From positions 1-64,000 of IMG/VR virus record IMGVR_UViG_3300036832_001498: a stretch of DNA of 64,000 nucleotides. One strand, given 5' to 3'. Numbering within the stretch: the first letter of the stretch is position 1; every line of letters starts with the position of its first letter. The notes beneath the pieces were generated by a model. It ran no database searches, was not told the origin of the DNA, and was given only the letters and a program-made list of their open reading frames with translations. Below, in pieces: positions 47,101 through 55,293 of the stretch. The stretch is from a virus. The translations under genes were made by a program, and so were the position numbers.

Positions 47101-47901
47101 TCAAAACTCCAGTTCTTCTTTTTCTTCGGCTTCGCAATGCGGGCATTCGTAGCCTTGAAAGCGGCCATGCTTGTAGCACTGCGACCAAAGATCTTCCGCA
47201 TCCTCGGGGTAGTCGGGATAGTCGCGATACTCGCGATGCTCGGGATAGTCGTGATACTCGGGAGCGGCGGGGCCATGGTCGGGATCGTGCAGCAGCGGAT
47301 CAGGCAGCGCCGCCAGCTTGGGTGAGTAATCCGTTGTCGACAAGGTTTCCATCTTTCGCGTCACCGATTGCCTCACCCAATACGCAAAGCTCTTGTCGTA
47401 GGGGTTTTTATTTCTAGTGGCATTGCGCCACCAGTCCTCGTGCTTTCCTTCTTTTGCGAACAGCCAGCCGAAGATCGTGAACCTCGGTAATCGATCTGCG
47501 AGCACCAGAATGAACTTCTCGTGGTCGAGATCTTCGTTGTGCAGAGTCAGGTCGCCCCACTTTTCGCTGTTGCCCCGCACCTGGAGCGTGCCGACGTCGG
47601 GCTTGAAATACTCCCCCAAGCGACCTGACCAGTATTCGTTGCGCCACTTAGCGACCGAGTATTCGCAGCAGCCACCGATGAAGTTGTTCTGAACACCGCG
47701 CTTGGGATCGGGACCGCCGCCCCGGTAAGGCACGACCGGCTCACCCCGCCTCTCCCTGTCCTCGATGTAAGCAATGAAGCGGTCGGTTCCGGCGGTATTC
47801 GCAATGCGCAGCTCAGTTGACGACAAGTAAACCTCGATGACCCTTCTGCCCTTCAGAGTGGTCTCGATGATCGGTTTTTTCAGCGTCGCCTCGACCATCA
47901 C
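47101..47901 (-). CDS. Putative restriction-endonuclease-fold protein with C-terminal zinc module
   Basis: 266 residues. The core NNFIGGCCEYSVAKWRNEYW, then FKPDVGTLQVRG, WGDLTLHNEDLDHEKFILVL and FTIFGWLFAKEG, has the E...D...Q-x-R order of some PD-(D/E)XK-like phage proteins; catalysis is not certain. Residues about 205-240 are a YPE/YRDYPDY-rich linker. The C-terminus LWSQCYKHGRFQGYECPHC is a zinc module also found on the annealing-protein candidate at 50240. Confidence 0.58.
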   Translation of the reverse strand: MMVEATLKKPIIETTLKGRRVIEVYLSSTELRIANTAGTDRFIAYIEDRERRGEPVVPYRGGGPDPKRGVQNNFIGGCCEYSVAKWRNEYWSGRLGEYFKPDVGTLQVRGNSEKWGDLTLHNEDLDHEKFILVLADRLPRFTIFGWLFAKEGKHEDWWRNATRNKNPYDKSFAYWVRQSVTRKMETLSTTDYSPKLAALPDPLLHDPDHGPAAPEYHDYPEHREYRDYPDYPEDAEDLWSQCYKHGRFQGYECPHCEAEEKEELEF

Positions 47902-48743
47902 ACTCTCGCGGTTTCGCGCTCCTCGTCCTTCATCGCAGCGGGCATGATGGGGCGGCGGGTCTTGAGTTGAACGTGCATGCGGTCGCGGATGTCTTCCATA
48001 GCGCGGATGTGGACCTTGGCTTGATGCAGCAGATGCTCCCAGACCTCGCGCAGCTGACCTTCGTCAATGGCTCCGGATTCGTACTGATCGATCATTTTTT
48101 TGTAGCTGGTGTTGTTGCGCTTGGTGAGTCCGTAGTAGCGCTGCGTCACCGCTCCCTTCCACGCGCCGGTGTTAGGAGTGCTGAAGTCATCGTGCTCGAT
48201 CCTGCCGCGCAGCTTGCACTCCACGTCAGTCACGTCGACGCGATAGAACGCAGCCGCCTTTTCCAGCGGCTCGCCGTCACTCACCGCTGCAGCTGCAGCG
48301 GCCACCCGCTGCCGCACCCAGCGCCGCGACGCCGCATCGAACATTTTCTTGCCGATGCTTTTGGGGTAAGGCAGAGCTGCCTTGATGCGCCGCGAGGAGT
48401 TCCCTGCAATCAGCAGATCGATGATGGACTTGCACACATCGTTCCAGCTCAGCTCCTTCGAGCCACCCAGGTTGGCCTTGATCGCAGTCATCACCAGCTC
48501 AAGGTCGTCGTGCACCGGCGTCACCTTGCACTCGACCTCCTCGACTTCCAGACGCTGCAGCGCCATCAGGCGATGACGGCCATCGATCAGGCGATTGTCC
48601 TGCGCGATCTCGAGCGGCGGTATGGGCCCGGCATCGGCGGCGGTGTAGAGATCCATGAACATGTTGACGCGCTCTTCGCTGGCGTTGGAGCGCACGTAGG
48701 TGGTCACGCGAATCTGGTCGAGTCGGATGGTTTTTGTGCTCAT
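47898..48743 (-). CDS. ParB/sulfiredoxin-fold protein
   Basis: 281 residues. RLDQIRV near 8-14 and LIDGRHRLMALQRLE near 52-66 are the ParB N-terminal signature (GRHR box). A HTH-like helical region (about 95-175) and a C-terminal helical domain follow. The ATG overlaps the preceding stop. Phage ParB-like proteins act as regulators, nucleases or CTPases; which applies here is unknown. Confidence 0.72.
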   Translation of the reverse strand: MSTKTIRLDQIRVTTYVRSNASEERVNMFMDLYTAADAGPIPPLEIAQDNRLIDGRHRLMALQRLEVEEVECKVTPVHDDLELVMTAIKANLGGSKELSWNDVCKSIIDLLIAGNSSRRIKAALPYPKSIGKKMFDAASRRWVRQRVAAAAAAVSDGEPLEKAAAFYRVDVTDVECKLRGRIEHDDFSTPNTGAWKGAVTQRYYGLTKRNNTSYKKMIDQYESGAIDEGQLREVWEHLLHQAKVHIRAMEDIRDRMHVQLKTRRPIMPAAMKDEERETARV

Positions 48744-48988
48744 TGCTGTGCTCGATTCAGGATCTGCGCAGCGCTGTAGGTGCGCGATCCGGCTGGGGCT
48801 GTGCCCACGCTGTAGGAGGTTTGCTGATATTGGGCGTCGCTGCTGGTCTTCCGGCCCTTGGCGGTGACGGCGTAAGCCTCCTGGATCTCGCTGCTCACGT
48901 CACCCGGGCCCAGAACACCGAGATTGCCACCACCGAGACCGCCATGCGCCGCCCGACGCAGCACCTGCTTGCTTTCCAGCTGCTTCAA
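48740..48988 (-). CDS. Small hypothetical protein
   Basis: 82 residues if started at TTG 48988 (AGGT just upstream on the minus strand); the start is uncertain. Winged-helix-like first half (LKQLESKQVLRRAAHGGL) and Ser/Thr-rich second half. The frame upstream of the TTG is out-of-frame read-through of the neighbour. Confidence 0.42.
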   Translation of the reverse strand: MKQLESKQVLRRAAHGGLGGGNLGVLGPGDVSSEIQEAYAVTAKGRKTSSDAQYQQTSYSVGTAPAGSRTYSAAQILNRAQQ

Positions 48989-49005
48989 TACCTGCAGCGC
49001 CGGGC

Positions 49006-49227
49006 TTACGCAAAAGGGCTGACGAGGATCTCCACCTGATCGAGGTCGTCGAGGTACTTCTCGGGAATGGCGCGAGCCGCGAGGATGCTTACCTGATCGG
49101 GATTCGCGGCCAGCACCCACTTCGGATCCTGCACGATCTCGGAGGCCAAGGCGATCTCCTCACCGTCTTTCTGCTTTTTGGGTTTGGGGTGGTACAGGAC
49201 TGCATAAGCAAAGAGTCTTTTCTGCAT
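49006..49227 (-). CDS. Small phage protein with conserved AARAIPE..LD motif
   Basis: 73 residues, GGAGCATCCCT before the ATG. KRLFAYAVLYHPKPKKQKDG and SILAARAIPEKYLDDLDQVE match a small family widely found in phages of several hosts; function unknown. Compact beta/alpha fold. Confidence 0.65.
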   Translation of the reverse strand: MQKRLFAYAVLYHPKPKKQKDGEEIALASEIVQDPKWVLAANPDQVSILAARAIPEKYLDDLDQVEILVSPFA

Positions 49228-49408
49228 AGGGATGCTCCTTCAAAAGCTCCTTCAAAATGAAAATTCCCCTGACTGGCTCGATGTCTTTCGAACTCCACCA
49301 CGAGTGCCCGGCGAAGTTGCGCTCGTACTCCACCGGGCTGGGCTCGCCGTACTTGTACGCCGCGAGACGCTCGAAGAGCCGGGCTTCTATTTCAACTTCG
49401 CTTGCCAT
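49160..49408 (-). CDS. Hypothetical protein overlapping its neighbours
   Basis: 82 residues. Residues 1-55 (EIEARLFERLAAYKYGEPSP...) look genuine; the last part overlaps the start of the 49227 gene by 68 nt and ends in low-quality sequence. 22-nt overlap with the nuclease upstream. Confidence 0.45.
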   Translation of the reverse strand: MASEVEIEARLFERLAAYKYGEPSPVEYERNFAGHSWWSSKDIEPVRGIFILKELLKEHPYAEKTLCLCSPVPPQTQKAERR

Positions 49409-49776
49409 TCAGCACCCGGATCTTTGAAGTCTCCGAAGTTTTCGAACTGGAATGAACCATCCGGCATCAGCACCGCTGCGCGAAATTTGATGGGAAACAT
49501 TTCCGCAGCGACCTTGATCTTGACCCGCGCATCGTCCAGCCATCCGGCGCGGCCCGCGCTTTGCCAGTGCGCCTTGATCTCGACTGCTTCCAGCCGATCC
49601 TCGGCATCGACTACGAGAAAATCCGGCGTGTACCAGGTGCGGTCGGCCAGCCGGAACTTCACGCACTCGTACTCGTACCACTTGATCAGCTGCGCCTTTT
49701 GCATGTTGAACAGCTCGCGGGAGTACGCAGCCTCGGTCTTGTTCATCTCGCGAACCTGAAACGTGGCCAGTGTCAT
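49387..49776 (-). CDS. PD-(D/E)XK nuclease, DUF1064/resolvase-like
   Basis: 129 residues. MNKTEAAYSRELFNMQ (E15), TWYTPDFLVVD (PD at 51-52) and LEAVEIKAHW (E66-I-K68) give the complete PD...ExK motif set of DUF1064-type phage nucleases, which resemble RecU/RusA-like Holliday-junction or structure-specific nucleases. Part of the recombination operon. ATGA overlap with the XRE gene. Confidence 0.75.
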   Translation of the reverse strand: MTLATFQVREMNKTEAAYSRELFNMQKAQLIKWYEYECVKFRLADRTWYTPDFLVVDAEDRLEAVEIKAHWQSAGRAGWLDDARVKIKVAAEMFPIKFRAAVLMPDGSFQFENFGDFKDPGAEWQAKLK

Positions 49777-50041
49777 TCCGGCACCAGCGGCTTCAGGAAT
49801 TTGGTCAGTCGTTCGTTGAAGGCATTGCTCAGTGCGACCAGCTCATCGAGTCGGGGATTCTTCCCCCGGTTCTCGAACTGGTAAATGCTGGTGTGCGGCA
49901 TCTGCGCCCGCTTGGCCAGCGCCCGCAGCGTCAGATGGCTTCTCCGCCGCCGCCGGTACAGATAGTTGCCGAACCTCTTCACCACCGGCGCGGGTTCGTC
50001 TCGCAAGCTTCTGGTCGTCTTCTTCTTTTTTCCCTTTGTCA
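49773..50041 (-). CDS. XRE-family HTH regulator
   Basis: 89 residues if started at ATG 50041 (MTKGKKKKTTRSLRDEP). The HTH core is LTLRALAKRAQMPHTSIYQF followed by ENRGKNPRLDELVALS. Basic N-terminal arm. Overlaps the 3' part of the upstream zinc gene by 199 nt in another frame. Confidence 0.72.
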
Positions 50042-50247
50042 TTCGTTGCCTCATGCGCGAGGTGCCACTGCTTGCAGTACGGGCAGTGATACACAGTTGC
50101 CTTCGCGCCAATTTTGGAATTGCGTGTGAGATAGTCCGCCGTGCGCTCGGCCTGCTTCTTGGTTTCGTAGCGCCGCTTTCTCAGACAGCGCCAGTCGCGA
50201 TCCGAGAAGCGGACGCCATGGAACCGCGCATCGGACACCTCAGCCAT
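49843..50247 (-). CDS. Zinc-ribbon protein (DNA-metabolism-type small phage protein)
   Basis: 134 residues from ATG 50247. RFSDRDWRCLRKRRYETKKQ and KATVYHCPYCKQWHLAHEAT are typical of small phage zinc proteins with a C-x2-C-x3-H core. The part after about residue 70 overlaps the XRE gene out of frame and is low-complexity, so it is probably read-through. Confidence 0.58.
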   Translation of the reverse strand: MAEVSDARFHGVRFSDRDWRCLRKRRYETKKQAERTADYLTRNSKIGAKATVYHCPYCKQWHLAHEATNDKGKKEEDDQKLARRTRAGGEEVRQLSVPAAAEKPSDAAGAGQAGADAAHQHLPVREPGEESPTR

Positions 50248-51532
50248 CCTTTCTCGGCGTTGGCCGTCGAAATGGTTGTCGTTTCTGGTAGCGCTCGGAG
50301 GGGCCGCTGTAGGGCACCGGCGGGTGAGTTTCCTCGGCGGCGCACTTGGGGCACTCCGCTCCCTGGTAGTCCCCATGCTGATGGCAGCGTGACCAGAGTT
50401 CTTCCAGCGCAGGCTCAGGCTCGGCCAGCGCCTCCTGAGCTGCAGGCGTGGGCTCCGGCGGCGCGGCTTTGGGTTCTTCCTCGGGCTCGGGCTTGGGGCG
50501 ATGTCTGGGTGCCGCGCTCGCCGCACCCAGAAATTTGGGTGCGCCACTCTCTGCCGCCGCTGGCGGCGCTGCGGCTGAGGAAGCAGGCGCAGGCACCGTC
50601 GCGGCAGGCGCTCCGGTGGCAGCAGCACTCGTCGCAGGCGGTGCTGCTGCGCTTGCCGGAGCAGCTGGCTGGGTTGAGTAGCGTTCTTTGATCTTGTTCA
50701 GACCAACCGCGCTCTTAGCAGCCAGATTCTCATCGCCCTTGGGGGCGAAGATCGATTCCACTGTGGCCGATCCCTCTTTCAACGCGTTGATGACGCCGCG
50801 CAGGGTCAGCAGATGTTCGCTGGTGATGTCCTCGATGCCCCTCACATCGAGCAAGGTGTAGATCTGCTCGGGCTTCACGCCCATCAGCAGAAAATGTTTC
50901 AGGGCGGCATCGCGGCGCACGCCCAGTGTCTTGACATCGCCCGCCACCACCTTGCGGGCCGCCTGATACGCCGCTTCCCAGTAGGGGCGCGGGATGCCAC
51001 CGAGGATGGCGTTGCGCCGCGCAATCGAGAGACCGGCGTTGGTGGTGGTCGCAATCATGTCGGCGTTGTAGCGCTTGCCGTCCTTGTCGGTGATGCGACG
51101 CTTCACCTCGTAGGTCACGCCCATGTTGGTTTCGTAATCGCGGAACACGCCCTGCACCGTGATGAACTCATCGTCTTCGGCAATGGGCCGGGCTCCCGAG
51201 GTGTTGTTGCGCCAGGTTTGCGCGATGATTTCGGCGAAGCGGATCGAGGGCCCCTCGATGCTCTTGCCGCCACGAGGCAGCGCGTAGATGCATTCGTCCG
51301 CGATCTCCACGGACTTGGTCACCAGATCGCGAGCCTCGTTCGTGAAGATCTGGATGTTGCGCCGATTGGCCTGCGCCATCTCGATGCAGATCTGCATCTC
51401 ACCGCGAGTGATCTGGGTGAGAGCGCTGTTGTCTCTCTTCGAGGGCGAGGGCGCGAGCAGCTCCTGCCGCTGCTGGATCACACCGGGTTGTATCTCCTGA
51501 TTGAAGTCCGGGCTGTCGTCGTAGTAGGTCAT
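50240..51532 (-). CDS. Putative single-strand annealing/recombination protein
   Basis: 430 residues from ATG 51532 (GGGAG 5 nt upstream). The N-terminal 280 residues contain YALPRGGKSIEGPSIRFAEI, YEVKRRITDKDGKRYNADMI and AARKVVAGDVKTLGVRRDAA, a pattern shared by phage proteins that accompany RecB-like exonucleases. The middle (285-385) is an Ala/Pro linker, as in SSB or annealing proteins. The C-terminus LWSRCHQHGDYQGAECPKC is the zinc module shared with 47101. SSAP function is inferred from the paired exonuclease next door. Confidence 0.6.
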   Translation of the reverse strand: MTYYDDSPDFNQEIQPGVIQQRQELLAPSPSKRDNSALTQITRGEMQICIEMAQANRRNIQIFTNEARDLVTKSVEIADECIYALPRGGKSIEGPSIRFAEIIAQTWRNNTSGARPIAEDDEFITVQGVFRDYETNMGVTYEVKRRITDKDGKRYNADMIATTTNAGLSIARRNAILGGIPRPYWEAAYQAARKVVAGDVKTLGVRRDAALKHFLLMGVKPEQIYTLLDVRGIEDITSEHLLTLRGVINALKEGSATVESIFAPKGDENLAAKSAVGLNKIKERYSTQPAAPASAAAPPATSAAATGAPAATVPAPASSAAAPPAAAESGAPKFLGAASAAPRHRPKPEPEEEPKAAPPEPTPAAQEALAEPEPALEELWSRCHQHGDYQGAECPKCAAEETHPPVPYSGPSERYQKRQPFRRPTPRKDG

Positions 51533-51542
51533 TGCACTCCCT

Positions 51543-52640
51543 TCATCGTCGCCGCTTCTTTTCAAGCGATGAAACTGTGAGCCGCTTGCCCCCGGTGGCT
51601 TTGCCGCGAATGAAATATTTCTCGTAGATCTCGGGCTGCTCTTGCTTCAGGCGCTGCTGATCGAGGCCGCTCCAGGAGCCGTCGGTGCACAAAACTTTCC
51701 ACTGGCGATTGACGATCACACCCGGCAGATCGCCGACCAGCTCCTTGATGCGCTGCGTGATCAGCTGCAGCGTGCCGCGCTCCATGGGGTCTTCGCTCTC
51801 GTGGGTCAGGTCCTCGATCTCGTCCCGGGTGTCGGTGTAGTCCTCGCAGGCCTGCGCCAGTTCGTCGTCCACGATCACCTTCAGAGGAGTTTTCTTTTCG
51901 TGCATGATGCGCTGCAGTTCGGCGGGATCGATCTGCTCGCCGCGACAGCTGAGCCGCCACGGGCAGAGCTTGCAGCGCACATCGTTGGGATCCTCGAGCG
52001 GCTCGGGCAGCTTGCCCTGGTCGACCAGATCCCAGAAGCGGTCGTGTTCGCGGGCGAAGATCTCGAAGGTTTCCGGATCGGCTTCGATGTCGAAATATTT
52101 CAGCGGCGCTTCCGGCAGGAAGCCCAGCACGATGAACGCGCCCCACGCATGGCCGGTGATCCACAGACTCCACTGCAGCTGCAGCATGTGGCCGACCGGT
52201 AGGCCTTCGCGCAGAATGTGCAGGAACGGGCCTTCGGCGTGGGTCTTGATTTCAACGTCGCCGGTCGAGTGCCGGTCATCCGCGAGCACGATGCGATCTG
52301 TGTGCACGCCTGCTCCGGGGTAGTCCGGATGAAGGCGCAGGTTGTTCTGGCGGATCAGCTTTCTGCCCGTCAGCTCCATGTACATCTGCGCTGCTACATC
52401 CTCGAAGCGATGGCCGCGAGCGAACAGGGCCCGGCGCGAGCTGGAGATGCGCTCGGGAAAATCTTCCGGAACTTGCAGCTTGCGATAACCCAGCGCCCGG
52501 GCGCAGCCGCGTCCGTACTGGCGCGTCGACAGCAGCTCAAAAACTTCGGAACCGCCGATGAAGCGGTGACAGATGCACACCTGTTCATGGCAGCGGGAGC
52601 AGGTGGAGGTCGAAGCAGGAGTCTGGGCCGGAGTGGCCAC
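51543..52640 (-). CDS. RecB/Cas4-like PD-(D/E)XK exonuclease with Fe-S cysteines
   Basis: 365 residues from GTG 52640. ARGHRFEDVAA (E80), VHTDRIVL (D115) and GDVEIKTH (E130-x-K132) form the nuclease core; YxxQxQWSLWITG follows. An N-terminal Cys cluster (CSRCHEQVCICH) plus VRCKLCPWRLSCRG near 219-232 resembles the four-Cys iron-sulfur clamp of Cas4/AddB-type nucleases. It would resect DNA ends for the adjacent annealing protein. Confidence 0.78.
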   Translation of the reverse strand: MATPAQTPASTSTCSRCHEQVCICHRFIGGSEVFELLSTRQYGRGCARALGYRKLQVPEDFPERISSSRRALFARGHRFEDVAAQMYMELTGRKLIRQNNLRLHPDYPGAGVHTDRIVLADDRHSTGDVEIKTHAEGPFLHILREGLPVGHMLQLQWSLWITGHAWGAFIVLGFLPEAPLKYFDIEADPETFEIFAREHDRFWDLVDQGKLPEPLEDPNDVRCKLCPWRLSCRGEQIDPAELQRIMHEKKTPLKVIVDDELAQACEDYTDTRDEIEDLTHESEDPMERGTLQLITQRIKELVGDLPGVIVNRQWKVLCTDGSWSGLDQQRLKQEQPEIYEKYFIRGKATGGKRLTVSSLEKKRRR

Positions 52641-52725
52641 GGAACACTCTCGCTGCTGTAGACCTCATGCGACGGGGAAAATCAATCGCGTGGGAGCGTG
52701 CACTTCAAAACCGGGAACGAAGACG

Positions 52726-52755
52726 ACCCTAACGCCGCCGCCTGTGAATTGTCAA
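52726..52755 (-). promoter_or_regulatory. Promoter for the recombination operon
   Basis: On the minus strand TTGACA (52755-52750), 18-bp spacer, TAGGGT (52731-52726, weak -10). It lies in the 174-bp gap upstream of the exonuclease gene; the rest of that gap shows no ORF. Confidence 0.42.
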
Positions 52756-52814
52756 TAGTGATTTGAAAATTTTGTTTCCAGCGGGAACCATTCATGTTCT
52801 CGTGCTGCTACATC

Positions 52815-53519
52815 TCAAACCGCAGGCAGCAATGCCTGCATCTCGGCGACGGCCTGCTCGGCATCGCGCTTGCTCTCTGCGCCTTCCTCCTCGGCCATTT
52901 TCATCAGATCCGGCAGCCCGCCTGCAATCGAGGCATCGATCTCGGCGCGGGTGGCAGCTCGTCCCTGGCAGTACCACAAGGTCTCGAGCGGCGCTCCGAC
53001 CTTGAACAGATAATCATTCGCGGTCGGCCCGCAATGCATCAGCGAAAAGCTGTGGGTGATCCACATCAGGGTCACGCCCGGATTGCGCAGCGACATGATG
53101 CCGGGCGCGTCCTTGTAATCGGCAGGCAGGTCGTCCATGCGTCTCACCACCTGCGGTTTGGTCAGGAAAGGACAGGCGATGGCGGCGAACTCGGCGCAGG
53201 CGCGATGCGAGGGCGGTTCGCTCGAGATGCGATTGATGGCGCACATGGGGCCGATCACGAACGCCAGATTGCTGCCCAGATTGCCGCCGCAGATCCAGCA
53301 CAGCTTCAGCCGCACCGCCAGATGCTTCTTGCGGGAATCGACCACCCGGAAGTCGGCGTGATCGATCTCCGGATCCGGCGGCAGCGTGCACGCCGAGCCG
53401 TCGGGGTGAAACCACTGCACGAACCAGGGCACGGGGTAGCCGCGATGATCGACCGGCAGAGTCTTGATGCGCGAAGGCAGCGGGGGCAGATCGGGACGCA
53501 GTTCCATGAGATTGTCCAT
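52815..53519 (-). CDS. Conserved phage zinc-binding protein of unknown function
   Basis: 234 residues. LKLCWICGGNLGSNLAFVIG then PMCAINRISSEPPSH and CAEFAAIACPFL form a signature found in many phages of diverse hosts; the Cys pairs probably bind metal. MWITHSFS near 174-181 is also conserved-looking. Basic biochemistry unknown. Confidence 0.65.
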   Translation of the reverse strand: MDNLMELRPDLPPLPSRIKTLPVDHRGYPVPWFVQWFHPDGSACTLPPDPEIDHADFRVVDSRKKHLAVRLKLCWICGGNLGSNLAFVIGPMCAINRISSEPPSHRACAEFAAIACPFLTKPQVVRRMDDLPADYKDAPGIMSLRNPGVTLMWITHSFSLMHCGPTANDYLFKVGAPLETLWYCQGRAATRAEIDASIAGGLPDLMKMAEEEGAESKRDAEQAVAEMQALLPAV

Positions 53520-53529
53520 GAGATCCTCG

Positions 53530-53850
53530 TCAATGTGTCTGGGGTGAAACGCTGAGGGAAATTCTAGCGCTCACGGGTACGGGCTGCAAGTCCGGAAGTT
53601 GTTTGGATTTCCGGCGGGCTCGTTTTCGTGTCTGCACTCGCGCCGCTGGTCGCCCGGTTCCGCCTCTGCCTTGGAGCGCCTTCCACTCGCGGCGTTTCTC
53701 CTCGCGAGGCCGGGTCTTCATTCGCACCCAGTCGCGGCAGGCCTCATAGCTCCCGCTCCACAGTCTGGACTTTCCCAGACACACCTCCCACATCGCTACT
53801 GAATCGAAGCAGGCGTAACGACGCATGCTGTATTTCGCGTGCACGGGCAC
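53530..53850 (-). CDS. Basic hypothetical protein
   Basis: 106 residues from a GTG (ATG 53826 is the alternative; neither has a clear Shine-Dalgarno). The first half (RRYACFDSVAMWEVCLGKSR) looks ordered; the second half is Arg/Lys/Ser-rich. Its last codons contain the GTGTCTGGGGTG element shared with 43605. Confidence 0.42.
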   Translation of the reverse strand: MPVHAKYSMRRYACFDSVAMWEVCLGKSRLWSGSYEACRDWVRMKTRPREEKRREWKALQGRGGTGRPAARVQTRKRARRKSKQLPDLQPVPVSARISLSVSPQTH

Positions 53851-53856
53851 CGCCGT

Positions 53857-54012
53857 TTATTTCGTCGTGATGTGTCCGAGATCGCCGACGATCAGCGACA
53901 GGAAGTAGCAGGCCAGCGCGGCCCAGCCCAGACTCCAGTTGGGAGCGCCAAAATTCTTCGCGGCCAAGCAGCAAAGCACGAAAGCAAACACCAGCAAAAT
54001 GATCGAGATCAT
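53857..54012 (-). CDS. Small two-helix membrane protein
   Basis: 51 residues from ATG 54012 with GGAGGACAGC directly upstream. Two transmembrane helices (about 2-18 and 27-45) separated by AKNFGAPNWSLG. Size fits a holin or exclusion protein; the early operon favours exclusion or host-membrane effects. Confidence 0.6.
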   Translation of the reverse strand: MISIILLVFAFVLCCLAAKNFGAPNWSLGWAALACYFLSLIVGDLGHITTK

Positions 54013-54073
54013 GCTGTCCTCCGGAAGGGAATTTCCGCGAAGCCTATCACGGCGGCTGGTGTCTGCGCCAGAA

Positions 54074-54586
54074 CTAAACCCGCAGGATCCCGAGGCCATA
54101 GCTGCCGGGGTGGTACTCAGGGGTGAGCTTCAATCCCCCGGCATAGTCCTCCAGGGCGTTTCTGACTCCGGCCCCTAGCAGGTCGACGTCATGCATCAGG
54201 ATTAGCCCTCCGCTGCGCATTAGAGGCCCGTACACGCGCAAATCGCTGCGGGCTGCGTCATAGGAGTGGTCGCCGTCGATAAACAGCACGTCGAGGGGTT
54301 CCGGGACGGCGGCAAGGATGTTGGGGGCATCGGTGAGCGAGTGCATCTGCAGGAAGGTCCAGCGCGGGTGCTGGGGGAAATGCATGCAGGGTTGGAAGTC
54401 GACCGACCACAGGTGGCCGCCTTCCTTGTCATCGAGCCCGCTCAGCAGGGCCGAGGTGGAAGCCCCGCCCCGGACTCCGATCTCCAGCATGTCGCCATGG
54501 GCGGACTCGCGCAGGAACGGCAGGTGGGCGACGATGTCGCAGCCCGGCTGCGCCAGATACAGGTCGTAGAGTGCCTGTGGTGTCAT
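54074..54586 (-). CDS. Class I SAM-dependent methyltransferase
   Basis: 170 residues. MLEIGVRGGASTSALLSGLD (motif I, about 33-52), LWSVDF (acidic end of beta2), LDVLFIDGDHSYDAARSDLR (about 98-117) and GGLILMHDVD match Methyltransf_24-type enzymes. Substrate unknown; such enzymes often modify sugars or small molecules. Confidence 0.75.
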   Translation of the reverse strand: MTPQALYDLYLAQPGCDIVAHLPFLRESAHGDMLEIGVRGGASTSALLSGLDDKEGGHLWSVDFQPCMHFPQHPRWTFLQMHSLTDAPNILAAVPEPLDVLFIDGDHSYDAARSDLRVYGPLMRSGGLILMHDVDLLGAGVRNALEDYAGGLKLTPEYHPGSYGLGILRV

Positions 54587-54822
54587 GGCTTCTCGCTTTC
54601 CTCAGGCCTTGGCATCTCGGCCAATTTTACCGGGTCTCCGGATTGCATCAGCTCCGGCACGTGCTCGATCCGGCCCTGCTTGAATTTGACCCAGCGCGAG
54701 ATGTCTTCCAGGGTCTTACCCAGCATCCAGCTCGCAATGGGCGCGGTCCTAATGACCACGCCTGCCCGAAGAATCACTCCGAAGCAGGCGTAGTCCAGCG
54801 TGATGCGATAGAGACGGCTCAT
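54583..54822 (-). CDS. Hypothetical protein between methyltransferase and HTH gene
   Basis: 79 residues, ATGA overlaps on both sides. Beta-rich start (RLYRITLDYACFGVILRAGV) and WMLGKTLEDISRWVKFKQGR. Resembles small phage proteins of unknown function; no decisive motif. Confidence 0.55.
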   Translation of the reverse strand: MSRLYRITLDYACFGVILRAGVVIRTAPIASWMLGKTLEDISRWVKFKQGRIEHVPELMQSGDPVKLAEMPRPEESEKP

Positions 54823-55019
54823 GGATACCGCTCCCGTTCGACGAAGTGGATCAGCGCTTTCACATCGATGAGTACGCGCCGCCCCAGCCTGTAGGCAGGC
54901 AGCTCGCCATGCCGTATGGCGTCATCGATGGTTCGCGTGGAAACATCGATCAGCCGGGCGGCGTGCTGCCGACCTACGAACAGCTTTTCCTTGAGGTCGC
55001 TGGGGAGTTCCTCGCTCAT
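54819..55019 (-). CDS. Excisionase-type HTH_17 protein
   Basis: 66 residues. LFVGRQHAARLIDVSTRTID and the following GELPAYRLGRRVLIDVKALI are the classic excisionase/MerR-like HTH_17 pattern. A second RDF-like gene beside that at 46878; here it is more likely a transcriptional regulator in the early operon. Confidence 0.75.
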   Translation of the reverse strand: MSEELPSDLKEKLFVGRQHAARLIDVSTRTIDDAIRHGELPAYRLGRRVLIDVKALIHFVERERYP

Positions 55020-55270
55020 GCCGCCTTCTGTATGTCACCGAGCGGAACGCGGCAGCGCCGCTCGGTCCCCAGTGGCAGGATCGTCGCCCACTTGCGCCCC
55101 AGCTTCACCAGTACGGCGTGGCCCCATCCGCCCTGCCGCTTTCTCCAGAAGCGAATGGTCTCGCCGCAGCTGGGGCGGTGCTGTTTGCGGCAGCAGCTGC
55201 AACTGCCGTCCGGGTTGAGTTCGACGACTTCGACATGTTCCATCAGACATTCTCCGCATTTCATTGTCAT
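55016..55270 (-). CDS. Zinc-binding small protein, first gene of the leftward operon
   Basis: 84 residues, GGAGCACAGC upstream of the start. CGECLMEH near 5-12 and CSCCRKQHRPSC near 24-35 form a zinc site; a beta-rich SH3-like C-terminal half follows (HAVLVKLGRKWATILPLG). Preceded by two palindromic operators. Confidence 0.6.
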   Translation of the reverse strand: MTMKCGECLMEHVEVVELNPDGSCSCCRKQHRPSCGETIRFWRKRQGGWGHAVLVKLGRKWATILPLGTERRCRVPLGDIQKAA

Positions 55271-55293
55271 TGTGCTGTGCTCCTGTTTTTGTG

